This document shows positions 52,628-61,649 of a stretch of 64,000 nt of DNA, one piece after another. Made by a program: the position numbers and the translations under genes. How positions within the stretch are numbered: the stretch's first letter is position 1; each line of letters opens with the position of its first letter. The notes under the pieces are model-generated. The model had not been told where the DNA came from. It did not search any database and saw only the letters and a program-made list of their open reading frames with translations. The stretch is from JAJXXT01 sp963764465 (GTDB lineage Bacteria > Pseudomonadota > Alphaproteobacteria > Acetobacterales > Acetobacteraceae): positions 744,001 to 808,000 of the forward strand of contig CAVXSO010000006.1 of the NCBI GenBank assembly GCA_963764465.1, read 5' to 3'.

Positions 52628-53706
52628 GGCGACACCGCCAGCAGCTTGGGCAGCCGCACCAGGTTGTAGGCGGCGGCGGTGAAGGCGAAGGCCCAATCCA
52701 CCTTATCGAGGCCGCGCAGCTTGGTCTTGCGCAGCCCGGCTACCGTCTTGATCCAGCCGAAGGCTTCCTCGATGCGCTTGCGGATGCGGATGGATGCGGC
52801 ATAGCCGGGGTGCCGGGTGGTGTGCATATCGATGGCCGAACGTCGTCGGTTGGTGTTCTGTGCCACATGGGGGCGGACGTTCAGCGTCCGCAGTTCGTCG
52901 ACAAAATCGGCGGCATCGTACCCCCGATCGGCTCCGAGTGTGATGGCGCGGGGTCGCTCAGCGAACGGCTCGATCATGTCCAACGCCGCCAGCCGCTCGG
53001 CATGGCCGGATACACGGGTCAGCCGCGTGTCCACGATCAGGCCCGAGCGGTTCTCCATCAGGCCGTGGCCGATGAAGCACAGCTTGGCCTCCATGCCCCG
53101 ACCCTTGCGGTAGAGCATGGCATCACTATCGGTGGTGCTCTCGTGGGTGTCGTTGGAGCGCTTCTCGCCGCGGAAACTGGTCAGTGTGTTACGCTCGCCG
53201 CCATTGTCGCCATTGGTACCCTTCGGCTTGAAGCTCTTTACCGAGGCCCATGCCTCGATCAGCGTGCCGTCGACGCTGAAATGCTCACTCGATAGCAGCC
53301 GCTTTACCCGAGGTTGCGACAGCACTGCGGCTAGGAACTTGGCGGCGATCTCGCCCTCCAGCAGCCGGTCACGATTCTTCGAGAAGGTCGAATGGTCCCA
53401 GGCCGGGGCATCGACACCAAGGCCCACGAACCAGCGGAACAGGAGGTCGAACTCCAGCCGCTCCATCAACTGCCGCTCTGAGCGGATCGAGTAGAATGCC
53501 TGCAACAGCATGGCGCGCAGCAGCATCTCCGGTGCAATCGACGGACGCCCCATCCCCGAATACAGCGCTGCGAAGTCGTCCGACAGCACCGCCAGCGCCG
53601 TGTTGGCTATCTCCCGGATCGGCCGCAACGGGTGGTCCTTCCGCACCCGCTTCTCCAGGGCAATGTAGGAGAACAACTCCCCCGACCGCTTGTCCGTCCC
53701 GCGCAT
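52624..53706 (-). CDS. IS5-family transposase
   Basis: A 360-residue DDE transposase. The N-terminal DUF772-type domain (SIAPEMLLRAMLLQAFYSIR, RQLMERLEFDLLFRWFVGLG) precedes the catalytic acids: Asp in HFSVDGTLIEAWAS, Asp in TLGADRGYDAADFV and Glu in RIRKRIEEAFGWIKTVAGLR with the family's Y/R-type spacing. The ATG at 53704-53706 (MRGTDKRSGELFSYI) is preferred over an upstream TTG. It is full length, so the element may still be active. Confidence 0.93.
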   Translation of the reverse strand: MRGTDKRSGELFSYIALEKRVRKDHPLRPIREIANTALAVLSDDFAALYSGMGRPSIAPEMLLRAMLLQAFYSIRSERQLMERLEFDLLFRWFVGLGVDAPAWDHSTFSKNRDRLLEGEIAAKFLAAVLSQPRVKRLLSSEHFSVDGTLIEAWASVKSFKPKGTNGDNGGERNTLTSFRGEKRSNDTHESTTDSDAMLYRKGRGMEAKLCFIGHGLMENRSGLIVDTRLTRVSGHAERLAALDMIEPFAERPRAITLGADRGYDAADFVDELRTLNVRPHVAQNTNRRRSAIDMHTTRHPGYAASIRIRKRIEEAFGWIKTVAGLRKTKLRGLDKVDWAFAFTAAAYNLVRLPKLLAVSP

Positions 53707-53770
53707 GGTCCCCTCGGCCGCTATCAACCGGCCCAGATTGAATCACGCCGCAACCCGGCGAGCCATCGGG

Positions 53771-53786
53771 TTTTTCAACAGCCTGC
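53771..53786 (-). repeat. IS right terminal inverted repeat
   Basis: Reads GCAGGCTGTTGAAAAA on the minus strand. Its outermost base also supplies the last base of the TAG stop codon of the adjacent CocE-type gene. Confidence 0.9.
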
Positions 53787-55579
53787 TAGGCCCTGGTCCC
53801 CAATACGGGCAATACGACGCGGGACGATCCATGGACGGACAATACGGGCGGGCGCCCATGCGGGATCGCCATCGCGTGGTCCGCATCGCCGCCTGCGAGC
53901 GACAACCGCACCCGATGTCCCGCGCCAAACCGCCACGCCACCGGCAACAACACCACCCGCATCCGCACCGCCTCGCCCTTCGGTATCGGCGCCGCCTTCG
54001 CCCGCGTCGCCGCATGCCACGGCCAGGTCGCAAGCTGGTTCGCCGGCGGCTCCACCTCCGCCCGGTGCAGCGCCCTCAGCATCCCCTCGGTCACGTAATG
54101 GACGGTGCCATCCGGCGCCACATCCAGAAGATACAGAAAGATCGCCGCATCAGGCTCGGAACTCTCCACCGTGAGCTCCACCACCCCGTGTCCCGCCAGC
54201 CGCATCTCCTCGCCGAGCGGCGCGGAGGTCCACGAGACGCGATGCGCATCCTCCGCCGGCCAGGACCGATAGGGATGCGTCACCGGCAGCCCCGCGATCC
54301 GTTCGTAGCGCGTGGCATCGCCCGTCCCCGCAAGCGGGTCCGTCGCATGCGCCGTCCGCCCCGCCGCCGCCGCGCCCAACACCGCATCGGGCCGCAGATG
54401 AAACGATGCCTCGCCCTGCGCCACCGGCCAGTCCCGCGCCGCCACCCAGCGCTCGTCGCCCTGCGAGAACACATGCACCGGCGCCTCGGCATCGAGGCCC
54501 GTCGCCCGCTCCATCAGGTAATGGTCGAAGAACCGCACCAGCTCGGCCATCATGTCGAACTCCGGCTCCGCCCGCCCGCGCCACGGCGAACAGTTCGTCC
54601 GCGCCCCATGATCCCACGGCCCGATCAACAGGTGCCGTGGATTGCGCGAGAGTGTCAGGAACCGTGAGATCGCCCCGTTCGCGTACCCCGCCCCGTCCGT
54701 CCATCCACCCACCGAATAAACCGCGACATCCGCCGGAATTCCGGCCGCGTACCCGCAGGGCGAGAACGCATCGGGCGTGAACGCGGCATCGTAGGGCAGC
54801 GCCGAATCCCGGAACGGAAACTCCGCCATGAACCGCGCCTGCGAGAAATTCCCCGCATGCTCCAGGATCGCCGCCGCCAGCAGCGAGCCATCATCCCCAT
54901 CGACCGCCAACGGCCCAAGGTAATCCGGCTCCGCGAACGTCCCCAGCCCCTCCAGCAACTCCTTGCGGTTGCGGTCGAGCCCAATCATCAACCGTTCGTA
55001 AGTCGCAACGAGTCCGGTGAGCAGGATCCCACCCGGCCAGTAATTGTCCCGCCACGTGTCCCAAACGGCCGAGATCGGCGCCACCGCCCGCACCGCCTTG
55101 TGCCCGGTGGAGGCCAGGAAATCCGCCCCCGCCCCGAGATAGGAAATTCCCGTGGACCCGATCCGCCCGTCGGACCAGGGCTGCGCCACGATCCAGTCCG
55201 CCAGCACCGCCAGGTCCGCCCGCTCCCGCGGCGAGCGGAACGAATCCCGCGTCCCGAAACTCGCCCCGGTGCCGCGCACATCCACCGCCACCAGGTTGTA
55301 CCCGCGCGGGACGAACGCATCGCGATATTTGGCGATGTTCGGCGCCACCTCCGCCGCCGATCCCGTCACGCGTGCCGCCCGCCGGTAATACGGCGTGGCG
55401 ATCAACAGCGTCGGCCGCTTGCCCGGATGGGCATAGACATCCACCGCCAGCCGCACCCCGTCCCGCATCGGCAGGTAGAATGAACGCGGCGCCGGCACGG
55501 CCATTTCCGCCTTCCGCCCCGCAATGTACTGGCTCGGCGGAACCCGCCATCCCGTCGTGTCCGCGTCACCCACGCCCAA
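53786..55579 (-). CDS. CocE/NonD family hydrolase (S15 X-Pro dipeptidyl-peptidase type)
   Basis: A 597-residue alpha/beta-hydrolase. FYLPMRDGVRLAVDVYAHPG opens the catalytic domain, the nucleophile serine is in RIGSTGISYLGAGADFLAS (GxSYxG), YNLVAVDVRGTGASFG is the oxyanion strand region, and a histidine is in LIGPWDHGARTNC; a beta-sandwich C-terminal domain follows. Such enzymes hydrolyse esters or amides. The start is a TTG at 55579 overlapping ruvX, or a GTG two codons on. The IS inserted inside its stop codon, changing TAA to TAG, so the protein is unaffected. Confidence 0.85.
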   Translation of the reverse strand: MGVGDADTTGWRVPPSQYIAGRKAEMAVPAPRSFYLPMRDGVRLAVDVYAHPGKRPTLLIATPYYRRAARVTGSAAEVAPNIAKYRDAFVPRGYNLVAVDVRGTGASFGTRDSFRSPRERADLAVLADWIVAQPWSDGRIGSTGISYLGAGADFLASTGHKAVRAVAPISAVWDTWRDNYWPGGILLTGLVATYERLMIGLDRNRKELLEGLGTFAEPDYLGPLAVDGDDGSLLAAAILEHAGNFSQARFMAEFPFRDSALPYDAAFTPDAFSPCGYAAGIPADVAVYSVGGWTDGAGYANGAISRFLTLSRNPRHLLIGPWDHGARTNCSPWRGRAEPEFDMMAELVRFFDHYLMERATGLDAEAPVHVFSQGDERWVAARDWPVAQGEASFHLRPDAVLGAAAAGRTAHATDPLAGTGDATRYERIAGLPVTHPYRSWPAEDAHRVSWTSAPLGEEMRLAGHGVVELTVESSEPDAAIFLYLLDVAPDGTVHYVTEGMLRALHRAEVEPPANQLATWPWHAATRAKAAPIPKGEAVRMRVVLLPVAWRFGAGHRVRLSLAGGDADHAMAIPHGRPPVLSVHGSSRVVLPVLGTRA

Positions 55580-56018
55580 CCTCCATCAATGCGGCGGACA
55601 GAAACTCCGCCGCCGCGTGCGCATCCGCCTCGCGCATCCCGCGCCCCTGTTCGGCCGCACGCTCCCGCACCGTCGCCGTGCTGTAGCGCTCGTCGGCCAT
55701 CGCCACCGGCAACCCTGTCGCCGCCGCCAGCGCATGCGCCCAGTCCCGTGCCGCCTGCGCCGCCCGCCCTGGTGTTCCGTCCGTCTGCAGCGGCAGCCCC
55801 ACGACCAGCGCCGCCACCTCCTCCCGCTCCGCGATGGCCAGGATCTCCGCCGCGTTCACCGAGAGCTTGCCCCGCCGCAGCACCGCGTACGGCCCCGCGA
55901 TCCCCCGGTGCGCGTCCGACAGCGCGATCCCGATCCGCCGCCGCCCGTAATCGATCCCCAGCACCGCCGCGTCCCGCGGCAGGCCGGCCAGCAGCTCGGC
56001 CAGGTTGTGAAGCGTCAT
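55566..56018 (-). CDS. ruvX: RuvX/YqgF-family putative pre-16S rRNA nuclease/Holliday-junction resolvase
   Basis: A 150-residue RNase H-fold protein. VLGIDYGRRRIGIALSD carries the first catalytic aspartate, VVGLPLQTDGTPG the second acidic region, and MADERYSTATVRE with EADAHAAAEFL the last. The ATG at 56016-56018 is used. It is implicated in 16S rRNA 5' maturation. Its 3' end overlaps the CocE gene by 14 bases; it is divergent from gatC, a common arrangement in alphaproteobacteria. Confidence 0.92.
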   Translation of the reverse strand: MTLHNLAELLAGLPRDAAVLGIDYGRRRIGIALSDAHRGIAGPYAVLRRGKLSVNAAEILAIAEREEVAALVVGLPLQTDGTPGRAAQAARDWAHALAAATGLPVAMADERYSTATVRERAAEQGRGMREADAHAAAEFLSAALMEVGRG

Positions 56019-56071
56019 GCCGGGCGTTATCCTGCCGCCCTCCCACCCAAGCAAGAGCCGAGGGATTGGTC

Positions 56072-56359
56072 ATGGCGCTCGACCCCGCGACCGTGCGTCG
56101 CATCGCGAAACTCGCCCGCATCCGCGTCACGGACGAGGAGGTCACGCGCCTGCAAACCGAGCTCTCCGGCATCCTCGGCTGGATCGAGCAGCTGAACGAG
56201 GTGGATGTCAGCGGCGTTGCACCGCTCGCCGGCGTCAGCCACCAGCGCCTGCCAATGCGCGAGGACAGGGTGACCGATGGCAACAAGCCGGACGCGATCC
56301 TCGCCAACGCCCCTGCCCGCGCCGATCATTTCTTTACCGTCCCGAAAGTCGTCGAATGA
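56072..56359 (+). CDS. gatC: Aspartyl/glutamyl-tRNA amidotransferase subunit C
   Basis: A 95-residue subunit that stabilises the GatA-GatB complex (VRRIAKLARIRVTDEEVTRL, then LNEVDVSGVAPLAGVSHQRL and the DHFFTVPKVVE end). Stop overlaps the gatA start (ATGA at 56356-56359). Confidence 0.95.
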   Translation: MALDPATVRRIAKLARIRVTDEEVTRLQTELSGILGWIEQLNEVDVSGVAPLAGVSHQRLPMREDRVTDGNKPDAILANAPARADHFFTVPKVVE

Positions 56360-57840
56360 CTCTCTGTGATCTGACGCTTGCCGAGGCCCGCGACGGGCTG
56401 CGCCGGCGCGACTTCACCGCCACCGAGATCACCACCGCCTGCCTCGACGCGATCGCGGCGCTGAACACCAGGCTCAACGCCTTCGTCACCGTCACCGGCG
56501 AAAGGGCGCTTGCGCAGGCGGCGGCAGCCGACCGCCGCCTCACCGCCGGCGAAACGGCACCCCTCCTCGGCGTCCCGCTCGCCATCAAGGATCTCTTCTG
56601 CACCGAGGGCGTGCGCACGACCGCCGGCAGCAGGATCCTCGCTCCGTTCGTGCCGCCCTACGAAAGCACCGTCACCGCCAACCTGCTGCGCGACGGCGCC
56701 GTCTTCCTCGGCAAGGCGAACATGGACGAGTTCGCCATGGGTTCGTCCAACATGACCTCGGCCTATGGCCCGGTCGTGAACCCCTGGACGCGCCATGGCG
56801 ACAACGCCCAGCTCGTGCCGGGCGGCTCCTCCGGCGGTTCCGCCGCGGCCGTCGCCGCCCGCCTCGCCCCCGGCGCCACGGCGACGGACACCGGTGGCTC
56901 CATCCGCCAGCCCGCCAGCTTCTGCGGCATCGCCGGCATCAAGCCCACCTACGGCCGCTGCAGCCGCTGGGGCATCGTCGCCTTCGCCTCCTCGCTCGAC
57001 CAGGCGGGCCCGATGGGCCGCACCGTGCGCGACTGCGCCATCATGCTCGCCTCCATGGCTGGCCACGACCCGAAGGACTCCACCTCGGCAAACGTTCCAG
57101 TCCCGGATTTCGAGGCCGCCTGCGCCCGCGGTGTTGCAGGCCTGCGGATCGGTGTGCCGAAGGAATACCGCAGCGACGGCATGGCCCCGGAGATCGAGGC
57201 GATGTGGCAGCAGGGCCTCGGCTGGCTGCGCGAGCAGGGTGCCGCCCTCGTGGATGTCTCCCTGCCCCACACCAGGTACGCGCTCGCCACCTACTACATC
57301 GTTGCCCCCGCCGAGGCCTCGTCGAACCTCGCGCGCTACGACGGCGTGCGCTTCGGCCTGCGCAAGGACGGCTCGGACCTGCAGGAGCTCTACGAAAACA
57401 CCCGCGCCGCCGGCTTCGGCGCCGAGGTGCGCCGCCGCGTCCTCATCGGCACCTACGTCCTCTCTGCGGGCTACTACGATGCCTACTACCTGCGTGCCCA
57501 GAAGCTCCGCGCGCTGATCCTGCGCGACTTCACGGACGCGTTCGAGAAGGTGGACGCGCTCGTCACCCCCACGGCACCCACCGCCGCCTTCGCCATGGGC
57601 GAGAAGATGGACGACCCCGTGACGATGTATCTCAACGACGTCTTCACCGTCCCCGCCAACATGGCCGGAATTCCTGGACTTTCCGTCCCGGCGGGCCTGG
57701 ATTCGAACGGCCTGCCCCTCGGCCTGCAAGTGTTGGGCAGGCCCTTCGACGAGGAAACGGTCTTTGCCGTGGGTGCTGCCATCGAGAAGGCCGCCAACTT
57801 CACCACCCTGCCCTCGCTGCGTGCGGGAGTTGCCTCATGA
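56356..57840 (+). CDS. gatA: Aspartyl/glutamyl-tRNA amidotransferase subunit A
   Basis: A 494-residue amidase that releases ammonia from glutamine. The catalytic triad is visible: Lys in GVPLAIKDLFCTEG, cis-Ser in LVPGGSSGGSAAAVAA and Ser in TDTGGSIRQPASFCG. It works with GatB to convert Glu-tRNA-Gln (and Asp-tRNA-Asn) into the amidated form, completing the pathway begun by a non-discriminating GltX. The stop overlaps gatB by four bases. Confidence 0.97.
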   Translation: MTLCDLTLAEARDGLRRRDFTATEITTACLDAIAALNTRLNAFVTVTGERALAQAAAADRRLTAGETAPLLGVPLAIKDLFCTEGVRTTAGSRILAPFVPPYESTVTANLLRDGAVFLGKANMDEFAMGSSNMTSAYGPVVNPWTRHGDNAQLVPGGSSGGSAAAVAARLAPGATATDTGGSIRQPASFCGIAGIKPTYGRCSRWGIVAFASSLDQAGPMGRTVRDCAIMLASMAGHDPKDSTSANVPVPDFEAACARGVAGLRIGVPKEYRSDGMAPEIEAMWQQGLGWLREQGAALVDVSLPHTRYALATYYIVAPAEASSNLARYDGVRFGLRKDGSDLQELYENTRAAGFGAEVRRRVLIGTYVLSAGYYDAYYLRAQKLRALILRDFTDAFEKVDALVTPTAPTAAFAMGEKMDDPVTMYLNDVFTVPANMAGIPGLSVPAGLDSNGLPLGLQVLGRPFDEETVFAVGAAIEKAANFTTLPSLRAGVAS

Positions 57841-59288
57841 GCTACACGCTGGATGGCCGCACAGGAGCCTGGGAGATCGTCGTCGGCCTCGAGGTCCACG
57901 CGCAGGTCATCTCGCAGGCGAAACTCTTCTCTGGCGCCGCCACCACCTTCGGCGCCGAGCCCAACTCCCAGGTCAGTTTCGTGGACGCGGCCTTCCCCGG
58001 CATGCTGCCCGTGATCAACCGCGAGTGCGTCGCCCAGGCCGTGCGCACCGGCCTCGGCCTCGCCGCCGAGATCAACTTCGAATCCCGCTTCGACCGGAAG
58101 AACTATTTTTACGCCGACCTGCCCGCGGGCTATCAGATCAGCCAGTACCAGATGCCCATCGTCGGCCGCGGCTCGGTCGAGATCGTGCTCGAGGACGGCA
58201 GCACGCGCCATATCGGCGTCACGCGGCTGCATCTGGAGCAGGACGCCGGCAAATCCTTCCACGACCGCGACCCGGTTCTGTCCTACATCGATCTCAATCG
58301 CGCCGGCGTGGCGCTCATGGAGATCGTTTCGGAACCGGAAATCCGCTCGCCCGAGGAAGCTGGCGCCTATCTGCGCAAGCTGCGCTCCATCCTGCGCTAT
58401 CTCGGCACCTGCGACGGCAACATGGACGAAGGCTCCATGCGCGCGGACGTCAACGTCTCGGTCCGCAAGTCCGGTGAACCGTTTCGCACGCGCTGCGAGG
58501 TAAAGAACGTCAACTCCATCCGATTCGTCATGCACGCGATCGAGGCCGAGGCACGCCGCCAGATCGACGTGTGGGAAGAGGGCGGCAAGGTCGAGCAGGA
58601 AACCCGCCTCTACGATCCCGCCCGCGGCGCAACCCGCTCCATGCGCTCGAAGGAAGACGCCCACGACTATCGCTACTTCCCGGACCCCGACCTGCTGCCG
58701 CTCGTTCTCGACCCTGCCTGGGTCGAGGAACTGAAGGCATCGCTCCCGGAACTGCCGGACGCCAAGCGCGCCCGCTTCATGAAGGACTATGGCGTCCCTG
58801 CCTACGACGCCGGCGTGCTCACCGTCGACCAGGCCGTCGCCGATTATTTCGAGACTGTCGCAAAGGGTCGCGACGCGCGCCTCGCGTGCAACTGGGTCAC
58901 CGGCAACCTCTTCGCCGCCATGAACGAGACCGGCAAGTCGATTGAGAATCCGCCCGTCTCCGCCGCCCATCTCAGCCAGCTCCTCGACCTCATCGCGGAC
59001 GGCACCATCAACGGCCGCATCGCAAAGGACGTGTTCGAGGCCATGGTGGAAACCGGCGCCGCTCCCGGCGCGATCGTCGAATCCCGCGGCCTGCGCCAGG
59101 TGACGGACACGGGCGCGATCGACGCCGCCATCGCCCAGGTTCTCGCCGCCAACGCCGACAAAGTCGCGGAGTACAAGTCCGGCAAGGACAAGCTGTTCGG
59201 CTTCTTCGTCGGCCAGGCCATGAAGGCGACCGGCGGCAAGGCAAACCCCGCCGCGGTCAACGAGGCCCTCAAGCGCGCGCTGTCGTAG
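57837..59288 (+). CDS. gatB: Aspartyl/glutamyl-tRNA amidotransferase subunit B
   Basis: A 483-residue kinase/amidase subunit that phosphorylates the glutamyl-tRNA and transfers ammonia. EIVVGLEVHAQVISQAKLFS opens the cradle domain, FYADLPAGYQISQYQMPIV and DLNRAGVALMEIVSEPEIRS follow, and the YqeY-like tail ends in KANPAAVNEALKRALS. Complete; it converges on sufE with six bases between the stops. Confidence 0.97.
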   Translation: MSYTLDGRTGAWEIVVGLEVHAQVISQAKLFSGAATTFGAEPNSQVSFVDAAFPGMLPVINRECVAQAVRTGLGLAAEINFESRFDRKNYFYADLPAGYQISQYQMPIVGRGSVEIVLEDGSTRHIGVTRLHLEQDAGKSFHDRDPVLSYIDLNRAGVALMEIVSEPEIRSPEEAGAYLRKLRSILRYLGTCDGNMDEGSMRADVNVSVRKSGEPFRTRCEVKNVNSIRFVMHAIEAEARRQIDVWEEGGKVEQETRLYDPARGATRSMRSKEDAHDYRYFPDPDLLPLVLDPAWVEELKASLPELPDAKRARFMKDYGVPAYDAGVLTVDQAVADYFETVAKGRDARLACNWVTGNLFAAMNETGKSIENPPVSAAHLSQLLDLIADGTINGRIAKDVFEAMVETGAAPGAIVESRGLRQVTDTGAIDAAIAQVLAANADKVAEYKSGKDKLFGFFVGQAMKATGGKANPAAVNEALKRALS

Positions 59289-59294
59289 AACGCC

Positions 59295-59738
59295 CTACCC
59301 CGCCGCCACCCGCTCGCGGATCTTCCGCGCCATCGCCGCAATCCCGTTGCCGCGATTGGTCGAGAGCGCCTGGATCAAGCCAAGATCCTGCAGGAAGGAC
59401 GGCCCCGTCGCCGCGATCTCCCCGGCGCTGCGCCCGGAATAAACCCGCAGCAGCAGCGCCACCAGGCCGGAGACGATCGCGGCATCGGAAGCGCCGGCGA
59501 AGTACCACTTCCCGTCCCGCTGCTCCGCCTCCATCCACACCCGGCTCTGGCAGCCCGGCACGCGATGCGCGTCATCCGCCCACGCGTCCGGGAACGGCGG
59601 CAGCGCCCGCCCCCAGTCGATAATCTGCTGGTAGCGATCCATCCAGTCATCGAACAGCGCGAGATCCTCGCCGATCACGGCAATCGCTTCGGCAGCGGTG
59701 GCTTCCTGAGGGTGGACGAACGCATCCATGGCCCGCAT
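59295..59738 (-). CDS. sufE: SufE family protein
   Basis: About 147 residues from the ATG at 59736-59738 (a longer frame to 59801 adds sequence unlike the family). DDWMDRYQQIIDWGRALPPF and the active cysteine in HRVPGCQSRVWMEAEQRDGK are typical; SufE takes sulfur from SufS for Fe-S cluster assembly. No other suf gene is adjacent. Confidence 0.9.
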   Translation of the reverse strand: MRAMDAFVHPQEATAAEAIAVIGEDLALFDDWMDRYQQIIDWGRALPPFPDAWADDAHRVPGCQSRVWMEAEQRDGKWYFAGASDAAIVSGLVALLLRVYSGRSAGEIAATGPSFLQDLGLIQALSTNRGNGIAAMARKIRERVAAG

Positions 59739-59826
59739 GTGCGCGCGGCCAGGCGCCGTGACAAGGGCCGGCACCTGGTCGCCGCTGTCGCGCGGCATCA
59801 AGGCCGACAGGCGGTGCAGGAAGCGT

Positions 59827-60051
59827 CTAGGCGGCCTTGCCGTGCGCGAGCGCGTGAACGTCGGCCGTGGTCAACCCCTTCCCGCCGATGCCCCAGTCAC
59901 CGCTCTCGACTTCCTCGATCACACACCAAGTCACGCCGCGCATGGCTTCGCCCTCGACCGAGACCATAGCGTCCGTGAGCCGGCCAATGATCTGTTGCTT
60001 CTGTTCCTTGCTAAAGACATCCTTGATCACGCGAACCTGGATCAGCGGCAT
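59827..60051 (-). CDS. 4-oxalocrotonate tautomerase-like protein
   Basis: A 74-residue tautomerase. The catalytic N-terminal proline follows the initiator methionine directly (MPLIQVRVIKDVFSKEQKQQ), which fixes the start at 60051. The remainder (IIGRLTDAMVSVEGEAMRGV, TWCVIEEVESGDWGIGGKGL) matches the 4-OT fold, and the GDWGIGG region is common in this group. It faces the MocR-type gene across 176 bases, the usual setting for a regulator and its target. Confidence 0.88.
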   Translation of the reverse strand: MPLIQVRVIKDVFSKEQKQQIIGRLTDAMVSVEGEAMRGVTWCVIEEVESGDWGIGGKGLTTADVHALAHGKAA

Positions 60052-60189
60052 GACTCGTTTCTCCTTCCGGTTGTGATAGCTGTTGGCGACACCCAGCGAT
60101 CGGCACCGTGACAAAATCTTGCCTAAACCGGAATGGACAATCCCGAAGAAGAACCGCTCGACTGTAATGGTTTGACCGCCGGGCCAGTT

Positions 60190-60209
60190 TTGAGACCCTG
60201 ATTTCTCAA
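60190..60209. promoter_or_regulatory. Inverted repeat before the MocR-type gene
   Basis: TTGAGA (60190-60195), 8 bases, TCTCAA (60204-60209), ending 18 bases before the regulator start codon. A candidate operator for autoregulation or for the divergent tautomerase promoter; the evidence is the symmetry and place only. Confidence 0.3.
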
Positions 60210-60227
60210 GCGGGATGGGGGCTTCCC

Positions 60228-61649
60228 ATGCTTTCCCTTGTGATCGTGCGCGATGACGCCCGAACACTGCGAGACCAGATCGTCGCCGCCATCAAGCGGG
60301 AGATCGACGACCGGCGGCTGCGTCCTGGTACGAGACTGCCCTCGATCCGCCGCTTCGCCGATGCCTACAAGGTCAGCCGCTTCACCGTCGTCGAGGCCTA
60401 TGACCGGCTCGTCGCGATGGGCTATCTGCAATCGCGGCGCGGTGCCGGCTTCTACGCGGCCTCCGTTGCCGACAGGGCAGACGCGGCCGGGCCTCCGCCC
60501 TCATGGCATCGTGCACAGAACGAACAGCTCGTCTGGCTCATCCGCCGCCTCCTGGAAGCGGACGACGGCGCGATCCTGGCTGGCGGTCCCTGGTTGCCGA
60601 ACTCGTGGCTGGAAGAGGGTGGCATCCGCCAGAGCCTGCGCTCACTCGCGCGCAGGAACGGCGCCTATCTCCTGGAATATGGGCATCCATTCGGCTACCT
60701 GCCCCTACGCGAGCAGCTCACACAGATGCTGGACAGCATCGGCATCACCGCCCACCCCGGACAGATCCTGCTCACGCAGGGCACCAGCCAGGCGCTCGAA
60801 CTCGTCATCCGCCATCTGCTCAAGCCCGGTGACACCGTGCTCGTCGATGACCCTGGCTACTACAACATGTTCGGTAATCTGCGCCTGCAGGGCGTCGAGA
60901 TGCTGCCGGTTCCCCGCCTCGCCGATGGCCCGGACATAAACGTGCTCGCCGCGCTCTCGGCGGCCCATCAGCCACGTCTCTACATCACGCAGTCGGTGAT
61001 GCAGAACCCGACCGGAACCGACATGAACCCGCATGTCGCCCACCGCGTCCTGCAGCTCGCCGAGCAGCACAATTTCGTCGTTATGGAGGACGACATCTTC
61101 TGCGACCTGCAAGTCACGCCAACGCCGCGCCTGGCAACGCTCGACCAGCTACAGCGCGTCATCTATGTACGCAGCTTCTCGAAGACACTGTCCGGCAGCC
61201 TGCGGGTCGGCTTCGTCGCCTGCGCGCCCGACCTCGCCAACCAGCTTGCCGACATCAAGATGCTAACCAGCATCACGAGCTCGCAGTTCACCGAGCGGCT
61301 GATCTACCAGATGCTGATCGACGGCCATTACCGCAAGTACCTCTCGAGGCTCCGCGATCGCCTCGCCGATGCACGGACCAATGTTCTGCGGGCATTCGAA
61401 CGCATCGGGCTTGAACTCTTCGCGGAGCCTGCCGGCGGCATGTTTGTCTGGGCCCGCCTTCCCGGTGTTGAAGACTCGCTGCCCCTGGCACAGGCCGCGC
61501 AGCGAGACCGCATCCTCCTCGCTCCGGGCACCGTCTTCCGTCCGCACCTTGGGACATCGCCATGGATGCGGTTCAACATCGCCGCCTGCGAGGACACGCG
61601 AGTGCTCCGCTGGCTGCACCACCGCACCACCAATGCGATATCGATCTAA
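60228..61649 (+). CDS. MocR-type transcriptional regulator (GntR HTH plus aminotransferase domain)
   Basis: A 473-residue fusion. The GntR winged helix spans residues 12-75 (LRDQIVAAIKREIDDRRLRP, YKVSRFTVVEAYDRLVAMGY). The fold-type I aminotransferase domain follows, with ILLTQGTSQALELVIRHLLK, VDDPGYYNMFGNLRL, NPTGTDM and the PLP lysine in IYVRSFSKTLSGSLRVGFVA. Such proteins sense PLP or an amino compound and usually control a divergent gene; here that is the tautomerase. A GGGATGGGGG site precedes the ATG. Confidence 0.92.
   Translation: MLSLVIVRDDARTLRDQIVAAIKREIDDRRLRPGTRLPSIRRFADAYKVSRFTVVEAYDRLVAMGYLQSRRGAGFYAASVADRADAAGPPPSWHRAQNEQLVWLIRRLLEADDGAILAGGPWLPNSWLEEGGIRQSLRSLARRNGAYLLEYGHPFGYLPLREQLTQMLDSIGITAHPGQILLTQGTSQALELVIRHLLKPGDTVLVDDPGYYNMFGNLRLQGVEMLPVPRLADGPDINVLAALSAAHQPRLYITQSVMQNPTGTDMNPHVAHRVLQLAEQHNFVVMEDDIFCDLQVTPTPRLATLDQLQRVIYVRSFSKTLSGSLRVGFVACAPDLANQLADIKMLTSITSSQFTERLIYQMLIDGHYRKYLSRLRDRLADARTNVLRAFERIGLELFAEPAGGMFVWARLPGVEDSLPLAQAAQRDRILLAPGTVFRPHLGTSPWMRFNIAACEDTRVLRWLHHRTTNAISI

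Larger units (their letters stand above)
52311..53786 (-). mobile_element. IS5-family insertion sequence with passenger gene
   Basis: A complete 1,476-base element. The ends are inverted repeats GCAGGCTGTTGAA with 13 of 13 bases matching (15 of 16 when extended). A TA dinucleotide flanks it on both sides (52309-52310 and 53787-53788), the presumed target duplication; a 4-base YTAG duplication (TTAG/CTAG) with one difference is the other reading. It encodes a DDE transposase and a second small gene, both intact and on the minus strand, and its base composition is visibly less GC-rich than the surroundings, pointing to recent arrival. Confidence 0.9.
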
